Below are positions 1 to 9,237 of a DNA stretch of 64,000 nt, piece by piece (the stretch's first letter is position 1; each line of letters begins with the position of its first letter). The notes beneath the pieces were generated by a model. It did no database searches, was not told the origin of the DNA, and saw only the letters and a list, made by a program, of their open reading frames with translations. The DNA lies in assembly GCF_019823065.1 (NCBI RefSeq), contig NZ_CP081966.1, positions 2,387,501-2,451,500 on the forward strand. The letters are read 5' to 3'. Both the position numbers and the translations under genes were made by a program. Origin of the DNA: Pseudomonas mosselii (GTDB taxonomy: Bacteria; Pseudomonadota; Gammaproteobacteria; Pseudomonadales; Pseudomonadaceae).

Positions 1-537
1 AGCGGCCAGGCCACGGCCCTGTTCGCCCTGGCCATCCTGGTGGTGTTCCTGCTGCTGGTGGCACTGTACGAAAGCTGGGCGATCCCGCTGACGGTAATGC
101 TGATCGTGCCGATCGGCGCCTTGGGCGCGGTGTGGGCGGTGATGCTCACCGGCCTGCCCAACGATGTGTACTTCAAGGTTGGCCTGATCACCATCATTGG
201 CCTGGCGGCTAAGAACGCGATCCTGATCGTCGAGTTCGCCAAGGAGTTGTGGGAGAAGGGCTACAGCTTGAGCGACGCCGCCATCGAGGCCGCGCGCCTG
301 CGCTTCCGCCCGATCGTGATGACCTCCATGGCCTTCATCCTCGGCGTGGTGCCGCTGGCCATCGCCACCGGCGCCGGCGCGGCCAGCCAGCGCGCCATCG
401 GTACCGGGGTGATCGGCGGCATGCTCAGCGCCACCTTGCTGGGCGTGGTGTTCGTGCCGATCTGTTTCGTCTTCGTGCTGAAGCTGCTCAAGCGCAAGCC
501 GGCCCCCGTGCAACACGCTATAGAGGTGACTCAGTGA
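1..537 (+). CDS. RND efflux permease, C-terminal end (partial)
   Basis: This is the last 178 codons of an inner-membrane RND drug/proton antiporter of the HAE1 (AcrB/MexB/MexF) family; the 5' part lies outside the window. The fragment holds the final transmembrane bundle. Family signatures are [35 protein letters not shown] and [18 protein letters not shown], close to those of the complete permease at 2763-5885. The reading frame is open from base 1 and stops at 535-537, where TGATG overlaps the start of the outer-membrane channel gene. The two are therefore translationally coupled parts of one tripartite pump. The substrate cannot be told from this fragment. Confidence 0.95.
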   Translation, partial: SGQATALFALAILVVFLLLVALYESWAIPLTVMLIVPIGALGAVWAVMLTGLPNDVYFKVGLITIIGLAAKNAILIVEFAKELWEKGYSLSDAAIEAARLRFRPIVMTSMAFILGVVPLAIATGAGAASQRAIGTGVIGGMLSATLLGVVFVPICFVFVLKLLKRKPAPVQHAIEVTQ

Positions 538-1940
538 TGCTCATGCGCAATCTCGCAATTTCGTTCGCGCTGGCCGTTACCTTGACCGGCTGCTCCCTGG
601 CACCGACCTACCAACGCCCCGAGGCGCCGGTGGCGGCCGAGTGGGGCGATGCCGCCGGCCATCACGGCAAGGCGGTGGAGCAGTTGGACTGGCAGGGGTT
701 CATCGTCGACCCGTCCCTGCGCCAGCTGGTGGGTACCGCGCTGGACAACAACCGTTCGCTGCGCCAGACCCTGCTGGATATCGAGCAGGCCCGCGCGCAG
801 TACCGTATCCAGCGTGCCGACCGGGTGCCGGGCTTAAATGCCGGGGTTTCGGGCAACCGCCAGCATTTGCCGGCGGACCTGTCGAGCAACGGTCGCGAGG
901 GTGTCAGCAGTACATATCAGGTGGGCCTGTCGTTGCCGGAGTATGAGGTCGATCTGTTCGGTCGGGTGAAGAGCCTGAGTGACGCGGCCCTGGAACAGTA
1001 CCTGGCCACCGAGGAAGTTGGCCGTGCCGCGCGCATTGCCCTGATCGCCGAGGTCAGCCAGGCCTACCTGACCCTGGACGGCGCCGAGCGGCGCCTGGCG
1101 CTGACCCGCCAGACCCTGGCCAGCCGCGAGGATTCGCTGGCTCTGGTCGGCCAGCGGCGTGGCGCCGGCACGGCCACGGCGCTGGATCACCAGGAGGCGC
1201 TGGGGCTGGTCGAGCAGTCGCGGGCCGAGCTGGAAGGCATCGTGCGCGAGCAGCGCCAGGCCTACAACGCCCTGGTGCTGCTGCTGGGCAGCGTGGACGC
1301 GGCCAAGGCGATTCCGGCCGAGCGCAGCGAGGCGCCGATGGTTCTGCAGGACATCGCCCCGGGCGCGCCGTCGGCGCTGATCGAACGCCGCCCGGACATC
1401 CTCGCCGCCGAACACCGGCTGCGGGCGCGCAACGCCGATATCGGCGCGGCGCGGGCGGCGTTCTTCCCGCGGATCAGCCTGACCGGCAGCTTCGGCACCT
1501 CCAGCGCGCAGATGTCCGGGCTGTTCGATGGCGGTTCGCGCAGCTGGAGCTTCATGCCGCAGCTGTCGCTGCCGCTGTTCGACGCCGGGCGCAACAAGGC
1601 CGGCCTGAGCCTGGCCGAGGCGCGCAAGGATTCGGCGGTGGCGACCTATGAAGGCACGATCCAGACCGCCTTCCGCGAAGTCGCCGACGCCCTGGCTGCC
1701 ACCGACACCCTGCGCCGCGAGGAAGCGGCGCGCCGGGCCCTGGCCGACACCAGCCGGGCGACCGTGGCGCTGGCCAAGGCGCGCTACGAGGGTGGGGTGG
1801 ACAGCCACCTGCGTTACCTGGATGCGCAGCGCAACGGCTATGTCAACGAAGCGGCGTTCATCGAGGCCAGTACCCAACGCCAGCTGGCATTGGTCGATCT
1901 GTTCCGTGCCCTGGGCGGTGGTTGGCCGGGCAAGGGCTGA
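537..1940 (+). CDS. Outer-membrane efflux lipoprotein (OprM/NodT family)
   Basis: A 467-residue outer-membrane channel subunit of a tripartite RND pump. The N-terminus is a lipoprotein signal with lipobox LTGC, the acylated Cys being residue 19, followed by SLAPTYQRPEAP, the usual start of NodT/OprM lipoproteins. The two repeated outer-membrane-factor halves are visible, including PDILAAEHRLRARNADIGAA and ARAAFFPRISLTGSFG in the second half. The start at 537 overlaps the permease stop (TGATG); an internal ATG at 543 would shorten it by only two residues. It belongs to the operon of the truncated permease. It may also serve the channel-less pump at 2763-7072, but that is only inference. Confidence 0.95.
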   Translation: MLMRNLAISFALAVTLTGCSLAPTYQRPEAPVAAEWGDAAGHHGKAVEQLDWQGFIVDPSLRQLVGTALDNNRSLRQTLLDIEQARAQYRIQRADRVPGLNAGVSGNRQHLPADLSSNGREGVSSTYQVGLSLPEYEVDLFGRVKSLSDAALEQYLATEEVGRAARIALIAEVSQAYLTLDGAERRLALTRQTLASREDSLALVGQRRGAGTATALDHQEALGLVEQSRAELEGIVREQRQAYNALVLLLGSVDAAKAIPAERSEAPMVLQDIAPGAPSALIERRPDILAAEHRLRARNADIGAARAAFFPRISLTGSFGTSSAQMSGLFDGGSRSWSFMPQLSLPLFDAGRNKAGLSLAEARKDSAVATYEGTIQTAFREVADALAATDTLRREEAARRALADTSRATVALAKARYEGGVDSHLRYLDAQRNGYVNEAAFIEASTQRQLALVDLFRALGGGWPGKG

Positions 1941-1973
1941 AAAACTCCTTTGGTTGGGGATTCCAACCGCTTG

Positions 1974-2004
1974 GCCCCGGGGAATTTTGCCCGGGGCTTT
2001 TTTT
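1974..2004 (+). terminator. Rho-independent terminator after the efflux operon
   Basis: Perfect 8-bp stem GCCCCGGG (1974-1981) / CCCGGGGC (1990-1997) with an 8-nt loop, followed by seven T residues at 1998-2004. It lies 33 bp after the stop of the outer-membrane channel gene. Confidence 0.9.
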
Positions 2005-2037
2005 GCCTCTAAGAATGGGGTAGGCAGGGCCGACGAA

Positions 2038-2120
2038 ATCGCGGGGCAAGCCCGCTCCCACAGAGCACGCGTATTTCTGCGGGAGTGGGCTTTCGTGGGA
2101 GCGGGCTTGCCCCGCGATCG
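2038..2120. repeat. REP-type inverted repeat pair
   Basis: Left arm TCGCGGGGCAAGCCCGCTCC (from 2038) and its near-perfect reverse complement ending at 2120 flank a short spacer. This is a typical Pseudomonas repetitive extragenic palindrome pair. It sits between the efflux terminator and the 3' end of mobA, where convergent transcription meets. Confidence 0.85.
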
Positions 2121-2125
2121 AGGTG

Positions 2126-2701
2126 TTAATCCTGCAGCAGATCCGGGCTGTTGAAGTTACTCAATCGCGGGTCGTCCTCTATACACTCCAGCCCCTGGAC
2201 ATTCGCTTGTAGCAAGGCCTTCTGCAAACTCCGCTCACCCGCCTGCCAGGCCTGCTCCAGCAGCGGCAGCAACCGCCGTGGCAGCACATTGAACATCGGC
2301 TGCCAGTACCCGCCCTGGCGCACCATGGCCGGGCTGTCGTGGGCCACCGCCAGGGCCAGCAGGTTCTCGATCAAGGCCCGATCGATCAGCGGCGCATCGC
2401 AGGCCAGCACCACCACCCATTCATGCCGTGCCACCTTGAGCCCGCTGATGACCCCGGCCAGCGGACCAGGAAAGTCCGCATCGGTATCGTTGACGAGTTG
2501 GTCGGCATACGCCGCATAGGCCGCCTGGTTGCGGTTGCAGGAGATCACAAGATCATCGCTGAGTGCCCGCACGGCACGTTGCACATGGGCCACCAGCGGC
2601 TCGCCGCGCCAGGCCACCAGGCCCTTGTCGCGGCCGCCCATGCGCTGGCCACGGCCTCCGGCGAGGATGAGGATGGAACAGGGGGGGAGGGCGTCAGGCA
2701 T
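2126..2701 (-). CDS. mobA: Molybdenum cofactor guanylyltransferase MobA
   Basis: A 191-residue cytoplasmic enzyme that transfers GMP from GTP to molybdopterin to make the guanine dinucleotide form of Mo cofactor. The nucleotide-binding signature LAGGRGQRMGGRDKG lies near residues 13-27, and the metal/GTP motif LACDAPLI and the segment GYWQPMFNVLP follow, all typical of MobA. Length is normal for the family. The start at 2701 lies directly behind a terminator hairpin (2703-2737), and no strong ribosome binding site is visible, so its own promoter is unclear. It is on the same strand as the upstream RND genes but is probably a separate unit. Confidence 0.93.
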   Translation of the reverse strand: MPDALPPCSILILAGGRGQRMGGRDKGLVAWRGEPLVAHVQRAVRALSDDLVISCNRNQAAYAAYADQLVNDTDADFPGPLAGVISGLKVARHEWVVVLACDAPLIDRALIENLLALAVAHDSPAMVRQGGYWQPMFNVLPRRLLPLLEQAWQAGERSLQKALLQANVQGLECIEDDPRLSNFNSPDLLQD

Positions 2702-2702
2702 G

Positions 2703-2737
2703 AAAAAGGGTTCCGGGCAGTCAATGCCGGGAACCCT
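2703..2737 (-). terminator. Terminator of the adaptor/permease operon
   Basis: Read on the minus strand, a 12-bp stem (AGGGTTCCCGGC paired across 2726-2737 and 2707-2718, one mismatch near the loop) is followed by five T residues. It separates the RND operon from mobA, whose ATG begins two bases beyond it. Confidence 0.85.
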
Positions 2738-2762
2738 CCCATTTACCGCGAGGCTTGTCCAG

Positions 2763-5700
2763 TCAGGCCTCGTGGGTGGCTGCTTCGGTCGTCCTTGCCC
2801 GACCGCGCCCGGCCAGGCGCATCACCACGACGAAGAACACCGGCACGAACACCACGGCGAAAGTGGCGCTGAGCATGCCGCCGATCACCCCGGTGCCGAT
2901 CGCCTGCTGGCTGGCCGAGCTGGCGCCGCTGGCGATGGCCAGGGGCACCACGCCGAGGATGAACGCCAGCGAGGTCATCACGATCGGGCGCAGGCGCAGG
3001 CGCGCGGCCTGAATCGCGGCGTCCACCGCGTCGTGGCCCTGGTCGACCAGGGCCTTGGCGAACTCGATGATCAGGATGGCGTTCTTCGCCGACAGGCCGA
3101 TCAGGGTGATCAGGCCAACCTTGAAGTACACATCGTTGGGCATCCCGCGCAGGGTCACCGCAAGCACCGCGCCAAGCACGCCCAGGGGCACCACCAGCAG
3201 CACCGCGGTGGGGATCGACCAGCTTTCGTACAGCGCCGCCAGGCACAGGAACACCACCAGCAGCGACAGCGCCATCAGCAGCGGGGCCTGGCTGCCAGAC
3301 AGACGCTCCTGCAGCGACAGGCCGGTCCATTCCAGGCCGGCGCCGGCCGGCAGCTGGGCAACCAGATGTTCGACCTCGGCCATGGCCTCGCCCGAGCTGT
3401 GGCCGGCCGCCGGCTCGCCGGAGATCGACACCGCCGGGTAGCCGTTGTAGCGGGTCAGCTGCACCGGACCGGACTGCCAGTGGGCGCTGACGAAGGCGCC
3501 GAGGGGCACCATCTTGCCGCTGTTGTTGCGCACGTGGATCTTCAGCAGGTCCTCGACCTGGCTGCGCCGGTCGCCTTCGGCCTGCACCACCACCCGCTGC
3601 ATGCGGCCCTGGTTGGGGAAGTCGTTGACATAGTTGGAACCCACGGCGGTGTCCAGCACCGCGCCGATGTCGGCGAACGACACGCCCAGGGCATTGGCCT
3701 GGCGCCGATCGATTTCCAGTTCCACCTGGGGGCTTTCGGCCAGCGAGGCTTCGCGCACGTTGACCAGTACCTTGCTCTTGCGCGCCGCCTCCAGCAACTG
3801 GTCGCGGGCTTGCATGAGCGCGGTGTGCCCCATGCCGCCACGGTCCTGCAGGCGGAACTCGAAGCCGGTCGACTCGCCCAGGCCGTCCACCGGCGGTGGC
3901 AGCACCGCGTAGGCGATGGCGTCCTTGAGCTGGGTGAAGGCCAGGGTGGCGCGGTCGGCGATGGACTGCGCGCTGTCGTCGCCACCGCGTTCGGACCAGT
4001 CCTTGAGCGTGGTAAAGGCCAGCGCCGCGTTCTGGCCGCTGCCGGAGAAGCTGAAGCCGAGGATCAGCGTGGTGTTGGCCACGCCCGGTTCTTCGGCGTT
4101 GTGCGCCTCGATCTGCCGGGCCACTTCGATGGTGCGCGCCTGGCTGGCGCCTGGCGGCAGCTGGATATCGGTGATGGTGTAGCCCTGGTCCTCGGTGGGC
4201 AGGAAGGCGGTGGGCAACTGGCTGAAGCCGTAGCCGAGCACCGCCAGCAGCACGGCATACACCAGCAGGTAGCGGCCGCTGCGGGCCAGGGCGTGGGTCA
4301 CCCAGCGCTGGTAGCCGTTGCTCATGCCCTCGAAGCGGCGGTTGAACCAGCCGAAGAAACCCTTGCGCTCATGGTGCTCGCCCTTTTCCAAGGGCTTGAG
4401 CAGGGTGGCGCACAGGGCCGGGGTCAGGCTCAGGGCGAGGAACGCCGAGAACAGGATCGACACCGCCATCGACACCGAGAACTGCTGGTAGATCACGCCC
4501 ACCGAGCCTTTCATGAAGGCCATCGGCAGGAACACCGCCACCAGCACCAGGGTGATGCCGACGATGGCGCCACTGATCTGGCCCATGGCCTTGCGTGTGG
4601 CTTCCTTGGGCGGCAGGCCTTCCTCGGCCATGATCCGCTCGACGTTCTCTACCACGACGATGGCGTCGTCGACCAGGATGCCGATCGCCAGCACCATGCC
4701 GAACAGGGTCAGCACGTTGATCGAGAAGCCCAGCGCGTTCATCACCGCGAAGGTGCCCATCAGCGCCACCGGCACCACCAGGGTCGGGATCAGGGTGTAG
4801 CGGAAGTTCTGCAGGAACAGGAACATCACCGCGAACACCAGCACCATGGCCTCGACAAGGGTGTTGATCACCTGCTTGATCGAGACCTTGACGAACGGCG
4901 AGGTGTCGTAGGGGATGTCGTATTTCACCCCGGCCGGGAAGTAGCGCGCCAGCTCGTCGAGCTTCTGCTTGACCAGGCCCGCGGTTTCCATGGCGTTGGC
5001 GCCGGGCGACAGCTTGACGCTGAAGGCGCTGGTGGCCTTGCCGTTCAGGCGCGTGCCGTACTGGTACTCCTGGGCGCCGATCTCGACCCGGGCGACATCG
5101 CCGACGGTGACGGTCGAGCCGTCGGTGTTGGCGCGCAGGACGATGGCGGCGAATTCCTCGGGGGTGCTCAGCTGGCCCTTGACCACCACGTTGGCGGTGA
5201 TCTCCTGGGTCGGCCGGCTGGGCAGGTCACCGATGCTGCCGGGGGCGACCTGGGCGTTCTGCGCGGCGATGGCCTCGGCCACGTCGTTGGGCGTGAGGTT
5301 GAAGCCGACCAGCTTGGCCGGGTCGATCCAGATGCGCATGGCCCGCTCCGAGCCGTACAGCTGCGCCTTGCCGACGCCCTTGATGCGGCGGATCTCGTTC
5401 ATCACGTTGCGCGCGAGGATGTCCGACAGGGCGATCTCGTCGAGGTTGCCGTCCTCGGAGGTGAGGGTGGCCAGCAGCAGGAAGCCGGTGGACACTTTCT
5501 CAACCTGCAGGCCTTGCTGAGTCACCGGGCGCGGCAGGCGCGACTCGATCACCTTGAGGCGGTTCTGCACATCGACCTGGGCCATGTCCGGATTGGTGCC
5601 GGGCTGGAAACTGGCGGTGATGGTGGCATTGCCCAGGCTGCTCTGCGACTCGAAGTAGAGCAGGTTGTCGGCACCGTTGAGCTCCTGCTCGATGATGCTG

Positions 5701-5885
5701 ACCACGCTCTCGTCCATGGTCGCCGCCGAGGCGCCCGGGTAGACGGCGTAGATTTCCACCTGCGGCGGCGCCACGTCGGGGTACTGGGCCACCGGCAACT
5801 GCGGGATGGCCAGGGCGCCGACCAGGAGGATGAAGAGGGCGACCACCCAGGCGAATACCGGGCGGTCGATGAAGAACTGCGGCAT
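2763..5885 (-). CDS. RND multidrug efflux permease (HAE1 family)
   Basis: A full-length 1040-residue inner-membrane drug/proton antiporter. The N-terminus MPQFFIDRPVFAWVVALFI is the classic AcrB/MexB/TtgB start, and the proton-relay pair is visible in GILVDDAIVVVENV near residue 407. Two large periplasmic loops and twelve transmembrane segments are evident from composition. It lies 11 bp after the adaptor gene, forming a two-gene operon that ends at a terminator. No outer-membrane gene follows, so the pump must borrow a channel such as an OprM/TtgC homologue. Substrate is unknown. Divergence from a two-component pair suggests regulation by that pair, which is inference. Confidence 0.95.
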   Translation of the reverse strand: MPQFFIDRPVFAWVVALFILLVGALAIPQLPVAQYPDVAPPQVEIYAVYPGASAATMDESVVSIIEQELNGADNLLYFESQSSLGNATITASFQPGTNPDMAQVDVQNRLKVIESRLPRPVTQQGLQVEKVSTGFLLLATLTSEDGNLDEIALSDILARNVMNEIRRIKGVGKAQLYGSERAMRIWIDPAKLVGFNLTPNDVAEAIAAQNAQVAPGSIGDLPSRPTQEITANVVVKGQLSTPEEFAAIVLRANTDGSTVTVGDVARVEIGAQEYQYGTRLNGKATSAFSVKLSPGANAMETAGLVKQKLDELARYFPAGVKYDIPYDTSPFVKVSIKQVINTLVEAMVLVFAVMFLFLQNFRYTLIPTLVVPVALMGTFAVMNALGFSINVLTLFGMVLAIGILVDDAIVVVENVERIMAEEGLPPKEATRKAMGQISGAIVGITLVLVAVFLPMAFMKGSVGVIYQQFSVSMAVSILFSAFLALSLTPALCATLLKPLEKGEHHERKGFFGWFNRRFEGMSNGYQRWVTHALARSGRYLLVYAVLLAVLGYGFSQLPTAFLPTEDQGYTITDIQLPPGASQARTIEVARQIEAHNAEEPGVANTTLILGFSFSGSGQNAALAFTTLKDWSERGGDDSAQSIADRATLAFTQLKDAIAYAVLPPPVDGLGESTGFEFRLQDRGGMGHTALMQARDQLLEAARKSKVLVNVREASLAESPQVELEIDRRQANALGVSFADIGAVLDTAVGSNYVNDFPNQGRMQRVVVQAEGDRRSQVEDLLKIHVRNNSGKMVPLGAFVSAHWQSGPVQLTRYNGYPAVSISGEPAAGHSSGEAMAEVEHLVAQLPAGAGLEWTGLSLQERLSGSQAPLLMALSLLVVFLCLAALYESWSIPTAVLLVVPLGVLGAVLAVTLRGMPNDVYFKVGLITLIGLSAKNAILIIEFAKALVDQGHDAVDAAIQAARLRLRPIVMTSLAFILGVVPLAIASGASSASQQAIGTGVIGGMLSATFAVVFVPVFFVVVMRLAGRGRARTTEAATHEA

Positions 5886-5896
5886 GGATCAGGCCC

Positions 5897-7072
5897 TCAT
5901 TGGCCGGTGTGTTGGGCGACCGCGGAGGCGCCCGGTTGCTCGTCGACCTGGACCTGGTCGCCGGCCTTGACGTGTTGCAGGCCCTCGACCACCACGCGAT
6001 CACCCGGAGCCAGGCCCTCGCTGATGATCCAGCGATCACCCTGGGCGCTGCCCAAAACCACCTGGCGTTCGCTGATGCGCTTCTGCGGGTCGACCAGCAG
6101 CACCTTGGGCACGCCGGCGCTGTCGCGCAGGATCGCCCGTTGCGGCACGCTGATGCCCTGGGGCTGCACCGCCTGGTCCAGGCGCACGCGCACGTAGCTG
6201 CCCGGCAGCAGGTCGAGGTCGGGGTTGGGGAACTCGCTGCGCAGGGTGATCTGGTTGGTGCTCGGGTCGACACTGATGTCCGAGAACAGCAGCTTGCCGG
6301 CCAGCGGGTAGGCGCTGCCGTCGTCCTGGATCAGCGTGGCCTTGACCTGGTCCTGGCCGACCTGGCGCAGTTCGCCGGCGCGCAAGGCGCGGCGCAGGGC
6401 ATTGAGCTCGCGGGTCGACTGGGTGACGTCGGCGTGGATCGGGTTCAACTGCTGGATGGTGGCCAGCGGCGTGGTTTCGTTCTGTCCGACCAGCGCGCCC
6501 TCGGTCACCAGGGCGCGGCCGATGCGCCCGGAGATCGGCGCGGTGACGGTGGCGTAGCCCAGGTTCAGGCGCGCCCGTTCCAGCGCCGCCTTGGCTTCGC
6601 CGACCGCGGCGTCTGCCTGGAGGAAGGCGGCGCGGGCGTTGTCGTACTCCTGGCGGCTGACCGCCTTGTCGTCGACCAGCTCGCGGTAACGCTGTTCCTG
6701 CAGGCGGGCCTGGTACAGGGTTGCCTCGGCCTTGGCCAGGGTGGCGCGGGCGCTGTCGAAGTCGGCCTTGAATGGCGCCGGGTCGATCAGGAACAAGACG
6801 TCGCCCTGCTTGACGTCGCTGCCTTCGCGGTACACCCGCTTGAGCACCACGCCGGCTACCCGGGCGCGCACCTCGGCGGTACGCGGCGCGAGGAGGCGGC
6901 CGCTGAGTTCCGTGCTGATCGCCAGTGGCTGCACGGCCAGGGTCTCGACCCGGACCTGGGAAGGCGGGGCCTGTTCTTCCTGTTCGGCGGCGTCGTTGCA
7001 ACCGGCCAGGGAAAGGGTGATCAGCGCCAGCAGCGCCAAGGGGCGCAGGCGCGAAGGGCAGGGAATGGACAT
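5897..7072 (-). CDS. RND efflux periplasmic adaptor lipoprotein
   Basis: A 391-residue membrane-fusion protein of the AcrA/MexA family linking the permease to an outer-membrane channel. The signal peptide ends in lipobox LAGC, with Cys at residue 25. The lipoyl half-motifs are seen as RARVAGVVLKRVYREGSDVK and ATVTAPISGRIGRALVTEG, separated by an alpha-helical hairpin rich in Ala, Glu and Arg; the C-terminal beta-barrel and membrane-proximal parts follow. It is the first gene of the two-gene operon with the permease and is divergent from the response regulator at 7231. The 158-bp gap between them holds both promoters. Confidence 0.95.
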   Translation of the reverse strand: MSIPCPSRLRPLALLALITLSLAGCNDAAEQEEQAPPSQVRVETLAVQPLAISTELSGRLLAPRTAEVRARVAGVVLKRVYREGSDVKQGDVLFLIDPAPFKADFDSARATLAKAEATLYQARLQEQRYRELVDDKAVSRQEYDNARAAFLQADAAVGEAKAALERARLNLGYATVTAPISGRIGRALVTEGALVGQNETTPLATIQQLNPIHADVTQSTRELNALRRALRAGELRQVGQDQVKATLIQDDGSAYPLAGKLLFSDISVDPSTNQITLRSEFPNPDLDLLPGSYVRVRLDQAVQPQGISVPQRAILRDSAGVPKVLLVDPQKRISERQVVLGSAQGDRWIISEGLAPGDRVVVEGLQHVKAGDQVQVDEQPGASAVAQHTGQ

Positions 7073-7230
7073 ACGGATCTTCCAGGTTTGATCCAGCGTA
7101 TGCTAAAGCAGCCGTTCGGGTGGCGGCTGTTAAGCTGTGTTGGGCGTGTGTGAAAAAGTGTGAACAATCGGCGGTGGCCCGCGCGGGATTCTATATCCTG
7201 CCTTACTTCAATCTTTCGTCAAATCCCCTT

Positions 7231-7932
7231 ATGCCGAACATTCTCCTGGTCGAAGACGACAGCGCGTTGTCCGAACTGATCGCCAGCCACCTGCAACGCA
7301 ACGATTTCCATGTCCGGGTGATTGCCCGCGGCGACCATGTACTGGACGAGTTCCGCCGGCAGAAACCGGACCTGGTGATCCTCGACCTGATGCTGCCGGG
7401 CCTCGACGGCCTGCAGGTGTGCCGCCTGCTGCGCCAGGAGAGCCAGGGCCTGCCGATCCTCATGTTGACCGCCCGTGACGACAGTCACGACCAGGTGCTG
7501 GGGCTGGAAATGGGCGCCGACGACTATGTCACCAAACCGTGCGAACCCCGGGTGCTGCTGGCCAGGGTGCGCACCCTGCTGCGCCGCAGCAGCGTCAACG
7601 AGCCGCGCCTGGACAGCGACCTGATCCAGGTCGGCGGCCTGCGCATCGACCTGGCCGAGCGCACGGTCAGCTGGCGCGGCGAGGAGGTGGAACTGTCCAG
7701 CGGCGAGTACAACCTGCTGGTGGTGCTGGCGCGCAACGCCGGTGAGGTGATGAGCCGCGACCGTATCCTGCAGCAGTTGCGCGGCATCGAGTTCAACGGC
7801 ACCGACCGTTCGGTGGACGTGGCCATCTCCAAGCTGCGCCGACGCTTCGACGACAGCGCCGGCGAAGCACGCAAGATCAAGACCGTGTGGGGCAAGGGGT
7901 ATCTGTTCAGCCGAGTCGAGTGGGAGTACTGA
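7231..7932 (+). CDS. Response regulator, OmpR/RstA type
   Basis: A 233-residue DNA-binding response regulator. The receiver domain shows the acidic pair D9-D10, phospho-acceptor D52 (in LVILDLMLPGLDG), T80 and K102 (DDYVTKP). The C-terminal winged helix of the OmpR class includes ELSSGEYNLLVVLARNAGEV and a final KTVWGKGYLF. The start at 7231 gives the canonical MPNILLVEDD; no clear Shine-Dalgarno precedes it. It is closest in feel to RstA. The kinase gene starts 6 bp downstream. Divergence from the RND adaptor suggests that the pump is one target, which is inference. Confidence 0.93.
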   Translation: MPNILLVEDDSALSELIASHLQRNDFHVRVIARGDHVLDEFRRQKPDLVILDLMLPGLDGLQVCRLLRQESQGLPILMLTARDDSHDQVLGLEMGADDYVTKPCEPRVLLARVRTLLRRSSVNEPRLDSDLIQVGGLRIDLAERTVSWRGEEVELSSGEYNLLVVLARNAGEVMSRDRILQQLRGIEFNGTDRSVDVAISKLRRRFDDSAGEARKIKTVWGKGYLFSRVEWEY

Positions 7933-7938
7933 CAGGCC

Positions 7939-9237
7939 ATGCTCAAGATCCTGGTGCGGCTGTACCTGGTGATCATCGTCGCCTATGCCGGGGCGATCGC
8001 GCTGATCCCCGACACCATCGTCGGGTTGTTCCATGAGCGCTTCATGGCCTACAACCTCGAGCAGGCCAAGGGCGTGCAGACCCTGATCGTACGCCAGTTC
8101 CGGCAGGCGCCGCAGGAGCAGTGGCCGGCAGTGGAAAAAGACTTGGCCGAGGTGTTCAAACCTTTGCAAGTACGCCTGTTGCGCATGGACGATACCGACT
8201 TGAGCAGCGAGGAGAAAGCCCGGCTCGAACATGGCCTGTTCGCGGTGCGCATGGCCGACTGGGGCTACTACGAAACGGTGCTGGCGCCGCTGGATTCGCA
8301 ATGGCTGGTGCGCCTGCATTCGCCGGACGACCCGCTGGACATCAACGTGCTGTCCTGGGGCGTGACCGTGCTGATCGGCGCGGCCATGCTTGGCTGCCTG
8401 CTGTTGTGGGTGTGGCCGCACTGGCGCGACCTCGAACGGCTGAAGGACACTGCCCGGCGCCTGGGGCGCGGCGAGATGTCCGAGCGCACGCATATCTCGC
8501 CTCGCTCGAACATCGGTGAACTGGCCGGGGTGTTCGACACCATGGCCAGCGATCTGGAACGCCACGTCAACCAGCAGCGCGAACTGCTCAACGCGGTTTC
8601 CCACGAGCTGCGCACGCCCTTGACCCGCCTGGACTTCGGCCTGGTGCTGCTGTTCGACGAGGTGCCGCCGGCCAGCCGCAAACGCCTGCTGGGGTTGGTG
8701 GGCCATGTGCGCGAACTGGACGAACTGGTGCTTGAACTGCTCTCCTACAGCCGCCTGGACAGCGTCGACCAGGCCCGCGAGCGGGTCGAGGTGTCGTTGC
8801 TGGAACTGGTGGACAGCGTGCTCGGCAGCTTCGCCGAGGAGCTCGACAACCGTGGCATCCGTTGGGAGGTGCGCTGCGAAACCGACCTGCCGCGTTTCGT
8901 CCTCGACCCGCGGCTGACCGCCCGCGCCGTGCAGAACCTGGTGCGCAACGCCATGCGCTACTGCGATGAAAGCCTGCTGCTGCGCCTGCGCCGGGAAGAG
9001 GACGGCGCTTGCCTGGTGACCGTGGAAGACGACGGCATCGGCATCCCAACCGAGGAGCGTGAGCGGATCTTCCAGCCGTTCTATCGCCTGGACCGCAGCC
9101 GTGACCGTAATACCGGCGGGTTCGGGCTGGGGCTGGCGATCAGCCGGCGGGCCATCGAAGGGCAGGGCGGCACGCTGACCGTGGCGCAGTCGGCGCTGGG
9201 CGGGGCGCAGTTCAGGATTCGTTTGCCAGCCGGGTAG
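7939..9237 (+). CDS. Sensor histidine kinase, RstB type
   Basis: A 432-residue inner-membrane kinase partner of the preceding response regulator. One transmembrane helix near residues 5-25 and one near 138-160 bracket a periplasmic sensor of about 110 residues. HAMP follows, then the H-box LLNAVSHELRTPLTRLDFG with phospho-acceptor H222. The ATPase domain carries an N-box (VQNLVRNAMRYC), the G1 box EDDGIGIP and the glycine-rich GGFGLGLAIS. Its 3' end overlaps the convergent diguanylate cyclase by 26 bp. The signal sensed is unknown. Confidence 0.93.
   Translation: MLKILVRLYLVIIVAYAGAIALIPDTIVGLFHERFMAYNLEQAKGVQTLIVRQFRQAPQEQWPAVEKDLAEVFKPLQVRLLRMDDTDLSSEEKARLEHGLFAVRMADWGYYETVLAPLDSQWLVRLHSPDDPLDINVLSWGVTVLIGAAMLGCLLLWVWPHWRDLERLKDTARRLGRGEMSERTHISPRSNIGELAGVFDTMASDLERHVNQQRELLNAVSHELRTPLTRLDFGLVLLFDEVPPASRKRLLGLVGHVRELDELVLELLSYSRLDSVDQARERVEVSLLELVDSVLGSFAEELDNRGIRWEVRCETDLPRFVLDPRLTARAVQNLVRNAMRYCDESLLLRLRREEDGACLVTVEDDGIGIPTEERERIFQPFYRLDRSRDRNTGGFGLGLAISRRAIEGQGGTLTVAQSALGGAQFRIRLPAG

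Noticed and set aside
2529..6197. 1222-residue open frame on the plus strand
   Set aside because: It is antisense to the complete RND permease gene, has His/Gln/Arg-rich low-complexity translation and no family motifs: a shadow of GC-rich codon bias.
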